Origin: JAOUEA01 sp963790335 | GTDB taxonomy: Bacteria; Actinomycetota; UBA4738; HRBIN12 | Direction of reading: 5' to 3' | Assembly (NCBI GenBank): GCA_963790335.1 | Contig: CAWBOB010000006.1 | Span: 124,001 to 188,000 of the forward strand | DNA: 64,000 nucleotides | In this document: in pieces, positions 43,979 through 53,446 of the stretch | Numbering within the stretch: the first letter of the stretch is position 1 | Layout: every line of letters begins with the position of its first letter | Notes under the pieces: generated by a model | Database searches by the model: none | Told to the model about the DNA's origin: nothing | The model's input: the letters and a program-made list of their open reading frames with translations, nothing else | Program-made: the position numbers and the translations under genes

Positions 43979-45048
43979 CCGACCCCGGTCGCCGCTCGGC
44001 CCATCCCCGGCCCGGCGCGAGGATCCCCGCAGGGTCGAACGCGGCCTTCAGGCGGCGGTGCACGGCGGGCGCGGCGACCCGAGGGGAGCCGAGCCCGCCG
44101 GGACCCCGGATCGCGGGGGCGATGCCGCCTGCGGCTTCCACCCTGGCTCGGACCTCAGCGAGCTCGGCGGCGCCCGAGGCGGCGATCCACGCGAGGCCGA
44201 CGGTGGCGAGGGCGGCGTAGCGCTCGAGGCCGGCGAGGGTCGGCCCGAGCTTCGAGGGGACGAGCGCGGCTTCGACGATCGTGCCGGTGTCGGGCCAGGT
44301 CCACCAGGGCGACGACGGGAACGGGTCGGCCTCGTCGCTCACGGGCGCTGCGGCCGGGGCGATGCGGCGCACGCTCTCAGCGAGCTCGTCGACCTCATCG
44401 GGCCATCCTTCGAGCCGCACCTCGACGGTGTCGGGTGTCGCGACCGCGCCGGCCACGAGCGGCACGCCGGCGACGATCGCGGTCGCGAGCGCGAGATCGC
44501 CCGGTCCGGCGAGCGTGAGAGTTCGCTCGGGCAGGGGGCGCACCTTGAGCGCGACCTGCGTGATCACGCCGAGGGTGCCGAGCGAGCCCGTGATGAGCCG
44601 GTGCAGGTCGTAACCGGTCACGTTCTTCACGGTGCGGGCACCGCTGCGCACGACGCGGCCGTCGCCGGTGACGAGCTCCATCTCGACGACGGTGTCGCGC
44701 AGCGCGCCGACCCTGCAGGCGTCTCGCAGACGACGAGCCCGATGCGATCACGCCACCCACCGTGGCCCCGGGCGGCGCGTCGACGGGCCATTCCTGCCCG
44801 TGCTCGGCGAGCAGCTCGGCGAGGGCCGAGCAGCGCATGCCCGCCTGCACGACGACGAGCATCTCCGCGGGGTCATACGCCGCGATCTGGTCGAGCTGGG
44901 TGGTCCAGAGCTCGGTCTCGACGTCGGCCGCGTTGCCCTTGTCGATGTGGCTGCGCCCGCCGACGACGAGCACGCGACGCCGGTCGGTGCTCGCCCGGCC
45001 GAGCACCTCGGCCACGTCGGCGACCGTGCGCGGGTGGATCAGATCCAC
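43944..45048 (-). CDS. glcE: Glycolate oxidase FAD-binding subunit (GlcE), frame break
   Basis: About 367 residues: FAD_binding_4-type domain of the second glycolate oxidase subunit. It shows VLVVGGRSHIDKG, VVVQAGMRCSALAELL and PPGATVGGVIASGSS before the break and VKNVTGYDLHRLITGSLGTLG after. The break is near 44712, where one extra base interrupts LQVGALRDTVVEME. The GTG at 45048 has GGAGGG 5 bases upstream, and the gene overlaps glcD by 10 bases. It acts with GlcD and GlcF to oxidise glycolate to glyoxylate. Confidence 0.85.
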
Positions 45049-46509
45049 GAGCCCTCCGGAAGATCCCCCGCATCGGCGGCCGCATCGCCCGAGCCCGCCG
45101 CTGCGAGCGCGAACTCGCCGCATCGGGCGCCGTCGGGCAGCACCTTGCGAGGATTCATGCGGGCGTCGGGGTCGAATGCCTCACGCACGCACGCCTGCGC
45201 AGAGAGATCCTCGGCGGTGAACACGAGTGGCATGAAGTCGCGCTTCTCGAGCCCGATGCCGTGTTCCCCGCTGAGCGCCCCGCCCGCATCGACGCACAGC
45301 CGGACGACCTCGTCGCTCGCTCGCAGCACCCGCTCGAGCGTGCCGGGGACCGATCGGTCGAACGAGAAGAGGGGGTGCAGGTTGCCGTCGCCGGCGTGGA
45401 AGACGTTCGTGACCACCAGCCCGTGGCGCTCGGCGATCGCGTAGACGCCGCGCATCACGTCGACGAGCGTCGTGCGTGGCACCACGCAGTCGTGCAGGTG
45501 GTAGTGGGGAGCGATCTGCGCGATCGCACCGAAGGCGGACTTGCGACCCTTCCACAACAGGGCTCGTTCGGCGTCGTCGGTGGCCACGCGCACGGTCGAG
45601 ACGTCGTTGTGCCGGGCCGCGCCCTCGACCTGCCGGGCCTGTGCCTCGACGCCGGATGCGCGTGCCGTCGACCTCGACGAGCAGCACCGCTGCGGCGTCG
45701 ACCGGGTAGCCGGCGTGGGCGAAGCGCTCGACCGCGCGCACGATGCCCTGGTCCATCATCTCGACCGCGGCGGGCACGACGCCGCGGGAGATGATCGAGG
45801 TCACCGTGGCGGCGCACGCCTCGACGCTGTCGAAGCCGAACAGCATGGTGCGCACGGCGGGAGGCACCGGCACGATGCGCACGCAGACCTGGGTCACGAC
45901 ACCGAGGGTTCCCTCGCTGCCGACCACCACCCCGCGCAGGTCGAGGCCGGCGGCCTCGGGTCCCTCGGCGCCGATGCGCTCGAGCGACCCGTCGGGCATG
46001 ACCATGTCGAGCGCGAGCACGTGTGCGCTCGTGACGCCGTACGCGAGGCAGTGCGGTCCGCCAGCGTTCGTGCTCACGTTGCCGCCGATCGACGACGTCT
46101 GCTGGCTCGATGGGTCGGGTGCGAAGGTGAACCCGGCCCGGCGCAGATGGTTCGCGAGATCGAGGTTGGGCACGCCCGGCTCGACCCACGCGAGGCGGTC
46201 CTCGGGCCGCACCTCGACGATGCGGGTCATGCGGGCGGTGGTCACGACGAGGGCATCGCCCATGGGGGTCGCCCCGCCGGCGAGCCCGGTGCCGCTTCCC
46301 CTGGGCACGATGGCGAGGTCGTGCGCGACGGCGATGCGCACGCAGGCCTGCACCTGCTCGGTCGTGGTCGGCAGCGCGACGAGCGCGCAACCGCCCTCGA
46401 CCATCGAGGCGTCGCGAGCGTAGAGGCGGCGTGCGAGGGGGTCGTCGAGCACCGCGCCGGGGCCGAGCGCATCGGCGAGCTCGCGGCGCGCTGCGTCGAC
46501 GTCGGCCAT
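45039..46509 (-). CDS. glcD: Glycolate oxidase catalytic FAD subunit (GlcD), frame break
   Basis: About 489 residues, a PCMH-type FAD-linked oxidase. FAD contacts appear in PRGSGTGLAGGATPMGDAL and SSIGGNVSTNAGGPHCLAYG; the C-terminal domain has VFHAGDGNLHPL and SGEHGIGLEKRDFMP, both typical for GlcD. The break is near 45657: dropping one base restores DGTRSGVEAQARQVEGAARH. ATG 46509 with a -10 box TAGCCT 6 bases upstream (leaderless). It forms an operon with glcE; glcF lies 7 kb away. Confidence 0.9.
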
Positions 46510-46515
46510 GGTCGC

Positions 46516-46525
46516 AGGCTACCGT
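46516..46525. promoter_or_regulatory. Overlapping divergent -10 boxes
   Basis: TAGCCT on the minus strand (46521-46516) and TACCGT on the plus strand (46520-46525) share two bases. Each is exactly 6 bases from a start codon (glcD ATG at 46509, PPOX-like GTG at 46532), so both messages would be leaderless and only one polymerase could bind at a time. Confidence 0.55.
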
Positions 46526-46531
46526 TCGGCC

Positions 46532-46966
46532 GTGGGTGCATGGGCGGAGCTCGAGATCCAGCGACCTGAGCTCGCCGCATTCGGTCGGGAGCGGTTCGAG
46601 GGCAGGGTCGTGTTCCACGCGACGATCAGGCGCGACGGCGCGCCCCGCCTGCACCCGGTCTCGCCGTGGTTCGGCGCCGGCCTGCTGCTCGTGGCGTTCC
46701 GCGCGCGCAGCCCGAAGAACGACGAGGTCGCGCTCGACGGGCGCTACGCGATGCACTCGGCGATCGATCCGGCCGATCACGAGGGTGAGGCCGGCGAGTT
46801 CCTCGCACGTGGATGGATGGAGCGCGTGTCCGACGACCATCCGGGCGTGATCGCTCGCCCGTACCAGGCGCCCTACGAGCTCGCGCACTATGCGTGCTCG
46901 GTCGAGGAGGTTGTCGCGACCACCTACGACGGCGAACGACCGATCTACCGGCGTTGGACGGGCTAG
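46532..46966 (+). CDS. Pyridoxamine 5'-phosphate oxidase-like (split-barrel) protein
   Basis: A 144-residue split-barrel flavin or F420-type protein: RVVFHATIRRDGAPRLHPVSPWFG and LVAFRARSPKNDEVALDGRYAMHS. The GTG at 46532 is supported by a -10 box 6 bases before it. Substrate and cofactor are unknown. It shares a compact divergent promoter with glcD. Confidence 0.75.
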   Translation: MGAWAELEIQRPELAAFGRERFEGRVVFHATIRRDGAPRLHPVSPWFGAGLLLVAFRARSPKNDEVALDGRYAMHSAIDPADHEGEAGEFLARGWMERVSDDHPGVIARPYQAPYELAHYACSVEEVVATTYDGERPIYRRWTG

Positions 46967-46997
46967 GGCCCGGCGGCGCGACGGGCCGGCGAGGCCT

Positions 46998-47348
46998 TCA
47001 GGCGACGCGCCCGGGTGATCCGTCGCCGGCGCTGAACGGCAGCCCCTGGGCCGCCCAGGCTTCCATGCCGCCCGCGACGTTGTAGGCCTCGAAACCCCGG
47101 GCCTGCAGCATCATCGTGGCGAGCTCGCTGCGGTTGCCGGTGCGACAGATCACCGCGACGGGCATGTCGTGGTCGAGGTCGGATCCTGCGCCCGCCATGA
47201 TCGAGTTGAGCGGCAGGTAGATGGCGCCCTCGACGCGGCCGGCTTCCCACTCGTAGAGCTCGCGGCAGTCGACCAGCTGGATCTCGGCCAGTCGGTCGTG
47301 CACCGCACGCACGTCGGTGAGGTCGTCGTTCGTCGTCTGCTCGCTCAT
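46998..47348 (-). CDS. Rhodanese-like domain protein
   Basis: A 116-residue single-domain rhodanese. The active loop is ICRTGNRS with the catalytic Cys, and the usual VDCRELYEWEAGRVEGAIYLP lies ahead. Such proteins move sulfane sulfur. Single gene, possibly followed by nothing on the same strand. Confidence 0.85.
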   Translation of the reverse strand: MSEQTTNDDLTDVRAVHDRLAEIQLVDCRELYEWEAGRVEGAIYLPLNSIMAGAGSDLDHDMPVAVICRTGNRSELATMMLQARGFEAYNVAGGMEAWAAQGLPFSAGDGSPGRVA

Positions 47349-47388
47349 GGGCCGGAACGCGATGCTACCAGTGGCCCGTGAACGCCCG

Positions 47389-47901
47389 TCAGGCGAGGGC
47401 CGCTCGGAACACCTCCAGGTCGCGCTCGGAGAAGAGCACGAACCGAGCCTCCACGACCGCGGTCTCCGCGCTCGCCACCGCTCCGAGTGCGATCGGAGCG
47501 GCCTCGTCGATCGGATAGCCGTAGACGCCGGTCGAGATCGCCGGGAACGCGACCGTGCTGGCCCCCAGCTCGTCGGCGACCCGCAGCACCGACCGGTGGC
47601 AGCGCTCGAGCAGCTCCGCGTCGCCCGTCCCGCCTGAATACACCGGACCCGCCGTGTGGATGATCCAGCGAGCGTCGAGCTCGCCGGCGATCGTGGCGAC
47701 CGCGTCGCCGGTCGGCAAGGGCATGCGTCCGCGCTCCCGGATCACACGCTCACGGTCGGCGAGGGCCTCGCCTCCGGCGGCGCGCGTGATCGCGCCGTCG
47801 ACCCCGCCACCCGCGCGGAGCGACGTGTTCGCGGCATTCACGATCGCGTCGACCGACTCGGTCGTGATGTCTCCAAGCACGAGCACGATGCGCGGCGGCA
47901 C
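47389..47901 (-). CDS. Macro domain protein (O-acetyl-ADP-ribose deacetylase type)
   Basis: A 170-residue macro domain: VLGDITTESVDAIVNAAN, the loop GGGVDGAITRAAG and AFPAISTGVYGYPIDEAA. These are the ADP-ribose-binding signatures of the YmdB/MacroD group, which remove ADP-ribose or O-acetyl-ADP-ribose. GTG at 47901 is used since the longer frame upstream lacks family residues. Confidence 0.85.
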   Translation of the reverse strand: MPPRIVLVLGDITTESVDAIVNAANTSLRAGGGVDGAITRAAGGEALADRERVIRERGRMPLPTGDAVATIAGELDARWIIHTAGPVYSGGTGDAELLERCHRSVLRVADELGASTVAFPAISTGVYGYPIDEAAPIALGAVASAETAVVEARFVLFSERDLEVFRAALA

Positions 47902-47966
47902 GAGGTCATCGTACGCGCGGGCGCCTCCGCGCACCTGGGCGACGCCGTCGGTAGGCTCGATCCCCA

Positions 47967-48903
47967 GTGGACCTCGACCTGCTCGTGCTCGGCGACGCGA
48001 ACCCCGACCTCGTGCTGCGCGGCGGCGATGTCGTGCCCGTGTTCGGCCAGGCCGAGCGTCTCGTCGACGAGGCCAGCCTCACCCTCGGCGGCTCGGGCGC
48101 GATCATGGCGTGCGGAGCCGCGCGACTCGGCCTGCGGGTCGCGTTCGCCGGGGTGATCGGCGACGACCTGTTCGGATCGTTCGTGCGCGACGGGCTGACC
48201 GGCCGAGGTGTCGACGTCGGCGGGTTGATGGTCGATCCTGATCGCCCGACCGGTCTCAGCGTCGTGTTCTCGACCGCCGAGGACCGGGCGATACTCACGT
48301 CACTCGGCACGATCGCGGAGCTGCGTGCGTCGCGCGTCGATCCGGAGCTGCTGCGCCGGGCCCGTCATGTGCACGTGAGCTCCTACTTCCTGCAGACCGC
48401 GCTCGCGCCCGAGCTGCCGGGGCTGCTCGACGCCGCGCGGGCCGGAGGCGCCACCACGTCGGTCGATCCGAATTGGGATCCGAGCGGAGGGTGGGACTCG
48501 GGCCTTCAGGCGCTGCTTCCCGCGATCGACGTGCTGTTGCCGAACGAGACCGAGGCGACGCTGCTCGCGCACACCTCGGACCTCGACGCCGCGATCGCGG
48601 CCCTGCGCAGCCGTGGGCCGTTGGTCGCGGTCAAGGCCGGCGCGCGCGGAGCCATCGCTTCCGGTCCCGGCGAGCTCGTCCGCGTCGCGGCGGTCTCGGT
48701 CGACGTGGTCGATACCACGGGCGCCGGCGATTCGTTCGACGCCGGCTTCGTGGCCGCCATGCTGGCGGGGGAGCCGCTCGAGCGGTGCCTGCGGCTCGCG
48801 AACGTCTGCGGCGCGCTGTCGACCCGTGCCGTCGGAGGGGTCGACGCCCAGCCCACCATGCAGGAAGCGCCTCGACGCCGTGGAACGGGGGAGCGCAGCG
48901 TGA
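47967..48903 (+). CDS. PfkB-family carbohydrate kinase (ribokinase-like), frame break near the end
   Basis: About 311 residues. PfkB signatures: LDLLVLGDANPDLVL, the Gly-rich LTLGGSGAIMACGAARLG and the catalytic DTTGAGDSFDAGF. As assembled, the frame runs on into the next kinase with no stop. One extra C near 48870 explains this: without it the gene ends ALDAVERGSAA with TGA at 48901-48903, and the next gene starts at GTG 48900 within a GTGA overlap. The sugar substrate is unknown (adenosine, fructose or a sugar acid kinase are all possible). Confidence 0.8.
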
Positions 48904-49838
48904 TCGTCTGCCTCGCCGCGAACCCCTCGGTCGACAAGCTCTTCGAGATCCCGCGGTTGGTGCGGGGCGAGATCCATCGCCCCGACGGGTTCGTCCAGGT
49001 GCCGGGAGGCAAGGGGCTGAACGCCGTGCGTGCGGCGCACGCGCTCGGGGCGAAGGCGACCGCGGTGGCGTTGCTCCGCGGTCACACCGGCAAGTGGATC
49101 CTGGAGATGCTCGGCGCCGAGGGGGTGCCTGTCCGCGCCGTCTGGACGCATGGAGAGAACAGGTCGTCGCTCTCGGTCGCCGACGGCGAGACCGGAGGGC
49201 TCACCGAGTTCTACGAGCACGGTGCCGGGGTACCCCCGTCGGCCTGGGTCGAGCTGCTGCACGCGGTGGAGTCCACGTGGGTACCCGGCGGGTGGCTCAC
49301 GATCAGCGGTTCGACGCCCGTGGGCGCCCCCGACAGCGGCTACCGCGACCTCGTCCGAGACGCGCGTGTGGAAGGCGTGCGCGTGGCACTCGACGCCGAA
49401 GGCGAGCGACTCCGGCTCGCCCTCGAGGCGAGGCCCGACGTGGTGAAGGTGAACGCCTCCGAGGCGAGCGGCTTGCTCGGCGTGCCGACGTCCAGGCGTG
49501 ACGATGCGCTCGCCGCGGCCGCGAAGCTCCGCGACCTCGCCGGGGGCGACGGCCACGCAGGGGTCGTGACGCGCGGAGCCGAGGGCGTGGTGCTTGCCGC
49601 ACCCGACGGCTCGATGCACGAAGGGCGGCTCTACGTGCGCGGCCGCTACCCGGTGGGCAGCGGTGACTCGTTCCTCGCGGGGCTCGTCACCGCGCTCGAC
49701 CGGGGCGACGACTGGCAGGGCTGCCTGCGGCTCGGGCTCGGCGCCGCGACCGCCAACGCCGAGATGCCGGGGGCCGGCAAGCTCGACCCCGCGCGAGCCG
49801 CCGCGCTCGCCGGCCAGGCGGACGTGCGGCTGGCCTGA
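48900..49838 (+). CDS. PfkB-family kinase, 1-phosphofructokinase-like
   Basis: A 312-residue PfkB protein of the FruK/LacC/tagatose-6-phosphate kinase branch. It shows VIVCLAANPSVDKLFEIPRLVRGE, the VPGGKGLNAVRAAHALG motif typical of that branch, and GRYPVGSGDSFLAGL with the catalytic Asp. Its GTG is in the GTGA overlap with the preceding kinase stop, so both are made from one message. The likely step is phosphorylation of a sugar phosphate. Confidence 0.8.
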   Translation: MIVCLAANPSVDKLFEIPRLVRGEIHRPDGFVQVPGGKGLNAVRAAHALGAKATAVALLRGHTGKWILEMLGAEGVPVRAVWTHGENRSSLSVADGETGGLTEFYEHGAGVPPSAWVELLHAVESTWVPGGWLTISGSTPVGAPDSGYRDLVRDARVEGVRVALDAEGERLRLALEARPDVVKVNASEASGLLGVPTSRRDDALAAAAKLRDLAGGDGHAGVVTRGAEGVVLAAPDGSMHEGRLYVRGRYPVGSGDSFLAGLVTALDRGDDWQGCLRLGLGAATANAEMPGAGKLDPARAAALAGQADVRLA

Positions 49839-49839
49839 C

Positions 49840-51087
49840 GTGGCGCGCGCGAGCACCCGCGAGTTGCGTCCCGACGCCGCGGTGCGCGGACTCTTCCTCG
49901 CGTTCGGATTCGTGATCGCGGCGTTCTTCCCGTTCCTCGCGCTCTACCTCGACGGCAAGGGCCTCGGGGGAAGCGAGATCGGGCTCGTGATCGCGATCAT
50001 GGCGGTGGCGCGCATCCTGCTGAACCCGCTGTGGGGACACCTCGCCGATGCCACCCTCGGTCGCCGGACCTGCCTCCAGATCGGCGCGTTCGCTTCGGGA
50101 TGCTTCGGCCTCGTGCTCGGCGCCGCCGACGGCGTCGTCGCGATCGCGGTGGCCGGGTTCCTGCTCGCCGCCGCCATGGTGAGCACGGGGCCGAACATCG
50201 ACGCGATCACGCTCGAGCATCTCGGCGCCGACCGCATGAGCGACTACGGCAAGATCCGATCCTGGGAGAGCCTCACCTACGCCATCGGCTGCCTCACCCT
50301 CGGCTGGGTCTTCCAGGTGGGCGGCGTCGGGTGGGCGATGCCGGCCTACGCCGGCGCGAGCCTGCTCGTGTTCGCCTGGTCGTTCACGGTGCCCCGCGAC
50401 ACGCCGCGTCACGAGGCCGCGACCAAGGGAAGCAAGCTCGGCACGGTCGGCGCCGTCTTCCACGAGGCGCCGAGGTTCTGGCGCTTCCTGGTGGCGGTGT
50501 TCCTCGTCTGGACGGGGTTCAACGCCGCGTGGAACTTCATCGCGTTGAAGATCGCGAGCGAGGGCGGCGGGCCCTTGCTCGTGGGCATCGGCACCGCGGC
50601 CGGAGGACTCGTCGAGGTCGCGATGATGCGATCGAGCGCACGGTTGCAGGCGAGGTTCGGCGCCCGCCGCGTGTACGCGCTGGGCTGCGCGGTCTACGCC
50701 CTCGGGTTCCTGTTGTGGGGATCGATCTCGAACCCGACGATCGTGTCGCTGCTCACGGTGCTCGAAGGCATGGCGTTCAGCATGCTGTTCACGACGAGCG
50801 TGGTCGTCGTCGGGCGCCTGCTCCCTTCGACGCTCTACTCGACCGGCAACTCGGTCGCCCAGATGGTGGGGTTCGGCCTCGGACCGATCATCGGTGCGGG
50901 TGTCGGCGGCTACGTGTACGAGACGGCCGGGCCGATGACCCTGTACGCGGGTGCCTCGGCGCTCGCGCTCGCCGGCGGCATCGTCGCGTGGTTCGCGCTG
51001 CGCGGTCCGGAGCTCGACGCGCCGGTGACCGCCGACGACGATATGCCCGCCGACGCCGTGCTCGCCCCGCCGGAGCCGCTCGGATGA
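49840..51087 (+). CDS. MFS transporter
   Basis: A 415-residue permease with twelve predicted membrane segments. The motif A region between helices 2 and 3 appears as NPLWGHLADATLGRRT, and the YDKIR-like SDYGKIRSWESL after helix 5 is typical of the LacY/nucleoside/PucC-type MFS_1 branch. GTG at 49840, two bases after the kinase stop, so the two kinases and this transporter probably form one operon for uptake and phosphorylation of a sugar or nucleoside. Confidence 0.85.
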   Translation: MARASTRELRPDAAVRGLFLAFGFVIAAFFPFLALYLDGKGLGGSEIGLVIAIMAVARILLNPLWGHLADATLGRRTCLQIGAFASGCFGLVLGAADGVVAIAVAGFLLAAAMVSTGPNIDAITLEHLGADRMSDYGKIRSWESLTYAIGCLTLGWVFQVGGVGWAMPAYAGASLLVFAWSFTVPRDTPRHEAATKGSKLGTVGAVFHEAPRFWRFLVAVFLVWTGFNAAWNFIALKIASEGGGPLLVGIGTAAGGLVEVAMMRSSARLQARFGARRVYALGCAVYALGFLLWGSISNPTIVSLLTVLEGMAFSMLFTTSVVVVGRLLPSTLYSTGNSVAQMVGFGLGPIIGAGVGGYVYETAGPMTLYAGASALALAGGIVAWFALRGPELDAPVTADDDMPADAVLAPPEPLG

Positions 51088-51983
51088 ACGCCGGTCCCGG
51101 CGGCGACCCCTCGTCTGCGGCCTCGGCCGAGGCAGATCGCGAGCTCGTCGCGAGGCTCTTCCCCACGCTGGGCCTGGATCCGTTCGAGCCGGTGGTGGGC
51201 GGTTGGACGTGCGCGACGTACCTCGCCGGCGGTTCCTGGATCCTGCAGCTTCCCCGCTCGCCGTACGCCGAGGTACGCCTGCGCCGGCAGATCGAGCTGC
51301 TGCCCGAGCTCGCGCGCGAGGTGTCGTCGACGGTGCCCGTGCCAGAGCTGGTCTCGCTCGACCCGGTGTGCATGGTCTACCGAGCGATCGAGGGTGTGCG
51401 GTGCGACGCGGCAACGGCCGACGGCATGTGGCCGGAGCGGCTCGGCAGGTTCTGCTACGACCTGCACATGACGCCTCCGGAGTTCCTCGGCATGCGAGCG
51501 ACGACCGCCACAGCCGTGCGCGACAACCGCCTCGAGGAGTGGTCCCGGCTCCGCGAGGCGGCCGAGCCGCACCTGGCCCCCGGCGAGGTCGGCGCGACGT
51601 CGAGCGCGATCGAGGCCATCGTCGCCGACCCCACCGTTTGGAGCTTCGCCCCCTGCGTGACCCACGGCGATCTCGTTCCTGAGCACGTGCTCGTGTCGCC
51701 CTCGGGCGATCTCGCCGGCGTGCTCGACTGGGAAGAGGTCGGCATGGACGATCCTGCCCGCGACTTCGCCTGGTTCCTGCACGGCGCGCCGCCGCAGGGC
51801 GAACGGATGCTGGCCGCCTACGGGGGCGCGCCCGACGCCGGCTTCATGCGGCGGGCCGCGCTCTGGTTCGTGCTGATGCCGCTGCATGAGCTGCGGCACG
51901 GCCTCGAGTCAGGGCGACCCGAGCTCGTCGCCTCCGGGGCCGGCACCTTCGTCGAGCGTCTCGGCGCGGTTCGAGGGCTGTGA
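51084..51983 (+). CDS. Aminoglycoside phosphotransferase (APH)-like kinase
   Basis: A 299-residue APH-fold protein. The nucleotide Lys region is weak (SWILQLPRS; the usual Lys is not obvious), but the catalytic loop THGDLVPEHVLV and the metal Asp in GVLDWEEVGMDDPARD are clear. ATGA overlap with the MFS gene. The substrate may be a sugar, choline-like compound or nucleoside rather than an antibiotic. Confidence 0.75.
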   Translation: MNAGPGGDPSSAASAEADRELVARLFPTLGLDPFEPVVGGWTCATYLAGGSWILQLPRSPYAEVRLRRQIELLPELAREVSSTVPVPELVSLDPVCMVYRAIEGVRCDAATADGMWPERLGRFCYDLHMTPPEFLGMRATTATAVRDNRLEEWSRLREAAEPHLAPGEVGATSSAIEAIVADPTVWSFAPCVTHGDLVPEHVLVSPSGDLAGVLDWEEVGMDDPARDFAWFLHGAPPQGERMLAAYGGAPDAGFMRRAALWFVLMPLHELRHGLESGRPELVASGAGTFVERLGAVRGL

Positions 51984-52072
51984 CCTGCGCGTTTGCAGGT
52001 GTGAACCCCCGCCGGGACGATGAAGGGCCCAGCGATCCGTCCGGGGACGAGCCATCAAGATCAGGAGGCGCC

Positions 52073-52441
52073 ATGGGGGACCAGGCCAAGGACCACGGCA
52101 TGCTCGACAAAGCCAAGGACAGCGCGAGCGAGCTGGCCGGCAAGGCCGCCGGCACCGCGAGCGACCTGGCCGGCAAGGCCGCCGAGACGGCGAGCGGGCT
52201 CGTCGACAAGGCCGAGCCGTTGATCGACAAGGCGAAGGAGGCCACCGGCGACCTCTCGTCGAAGGCCGAGCCCGTGCTCGACAAGGCCCGTGAGACGGCC
52301 AGCGAGCTGGTCGAGAAGGCGCAGCCGATGGTGGACAAGGCGGTCGAGGCGGGGAGCGATCTGCTCGACAAGGCGCGGGACCTGCTGAACAGGGAGTCGA
52401 AGCCCGAGAGCGGAAGCGGCGACGCCTCCGCCGAGGACTGA
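52073..52441 (+). CDS. Repetitive helical, LEA/apolipoprotein-like protein
   Basis: A 122-residue hydrophilic protein, Lys/Ala/Glu/Asp rich, with an imperfect 11-residue repeat of the type ELxxKAxxxxDKA throughout (LVDKAEPLIDKAKE, VLDKARETASELVEK, MVDKAVEAGSDLLDK). This pattern forms amphipathic helices and is seen in LEA-like stress proteins and in YtxH/CsbD-like proteins. No membrane segment. AGGAGG precedes the ATG. Confidence 0.65.
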   Translation: MGDQAKDHGMLDKAKDSASELAGKAAGTASDLAGKAAETASGLVDKAEPLIDKAKEATGDLSSKAEPVLDKARETASELVEKAQPMVDKAVEAGSDLLDKARDLLNRESKPESGSGDASAED

Positions 52442-52463
52442 CGACACGAGCGAGGGAGCCGTC

Positions 52464-52697
52464 GTGGTCAACGCGTACATCCTGATCCAGACCGAGGTGG
52501 GCAAGGCCGGGCAGGTGACCGAGCAGATCCGCGGCATCGAAGGGGTCGTCGCGGTCGACCCCGTCACCGGGCCGTACGACGTGGTAGCCCGGGCCGAGGC
52601 CGCCGATCTCGACCAGCTCGCGAAGAGCACCGTGATGCCGATGCAGGAGCTCGAGGGCATCACGCGCACGCTCACCTGCCCCGTGCTGCTGCTGTGA
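52464..52697 (+). CDS. Lrp/AsnC ligand-binding (RAM) domain protein without HTH
   Basis: A 77-residue stand-alone RAM domain: AYILIQTEVGKAGQVTEQIR and GPYDVVARAEAADLDQL, ending TLTCPVLLL. Such proteins form dimers that bind amino acids and are frequent in actinobacteria; their effect on a DNA-binding partner is unknown. GTG start. Confidence 0.8.
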   Translation: MVNAYILIQTEVGKAGQVTEQIRGIEGVVAVDPVTGPYDVVARAEAADLDQLAKSTVMPMQELEGITRTLTCPVLLL

Positions 52698-52722
52698 GGC
52701 TCGCCCGCACGGCGCGGCCGCG

Positions 52723-53443
52723 ATGACGATCACGATCCGCCGCGACGACGAGATCAGCGACGTCGACGGCGAGTGGTTCCGTGCTCGCTGGCACTACTCG
52801 TTCGACTCCTACCACGACCCCGACTACGTGCAGTTCGGCACCTTGCGGGTCTTCAACGACGACCGGCTGATCCCGGGTGCGATCTGGCCGATGCACCCGC
52901 ACCGCGACATCGAGGGGCTCACCTACGTGGTGGAGGGGTCGTTCCGCCACCAAGACGACGTGGGCGGCGCGCCGGGGCCGCTTCCTGCCGGATCGGTACA
53001 GCGCATGACGCTCGGGCGCGGCGCCTGGCACTCGGAGCAGAACGCGAGCGAGACCGATCCGATGCGCTTCATCCAGATGTGGATCATGCCCTCGAGCCAG
53101 GGCCTCGAACCCGGGGTCGAGCAGAAGGTCTTCACCACGGAGCAGCGCACCGACACCTTGCTGAAGGTGATCTCGGGCGACGGGGGCGACGCGGTGCTCG
53201 TGCACCAGGACGCTCACGTCTTCGTCTCGCGCATGAACGCGGGACGCAGCTCTGCGCCATGGCCTCGCCGAGGGTCGAGGCGCCTACCTCTACGTGATCG
53301 AGGGCGACCTCACGCTCAACGGTGAGCGCATGGAGACCGGGGCGGCCGCCCAGGTGCGCGACGAGGATGCGCTCGTGCTCGAGGCGGGTGCGGTCTCCGA
53401 GCTCATCATCGTCGACGTCGCGCTCGCCACGGGCGGCGTCTAG
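52723..53443 (+). CDS. Pirin family protein, frame break
   Basis: About 239 residues, a two-cupin pirin. The metal-binding set is seen in AIWPMHPHRDIEGLTYVVEG (His-x-His and Glu) and RGAWHSEQNAS. The frame breaks near 53250: with one base removed, ELRHGLAEGRGAYLYVIEGD continues into the second cupin and the TAG at 53441. Pirins act as quercetinases or as regulators; which one applies is unknown. GTG/ATG: ATG at 52723. Confidence 0.8.
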
Positions 53444-53446
53444 ACC

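Noticed and set aside
47967..49838. A genuine two-domain PfkB-PfkB fusion enzyme
   Set aside because: One extra base near 48870 explains the missing stop, and the restored overlap GTGA is like that of the other coupled genes.
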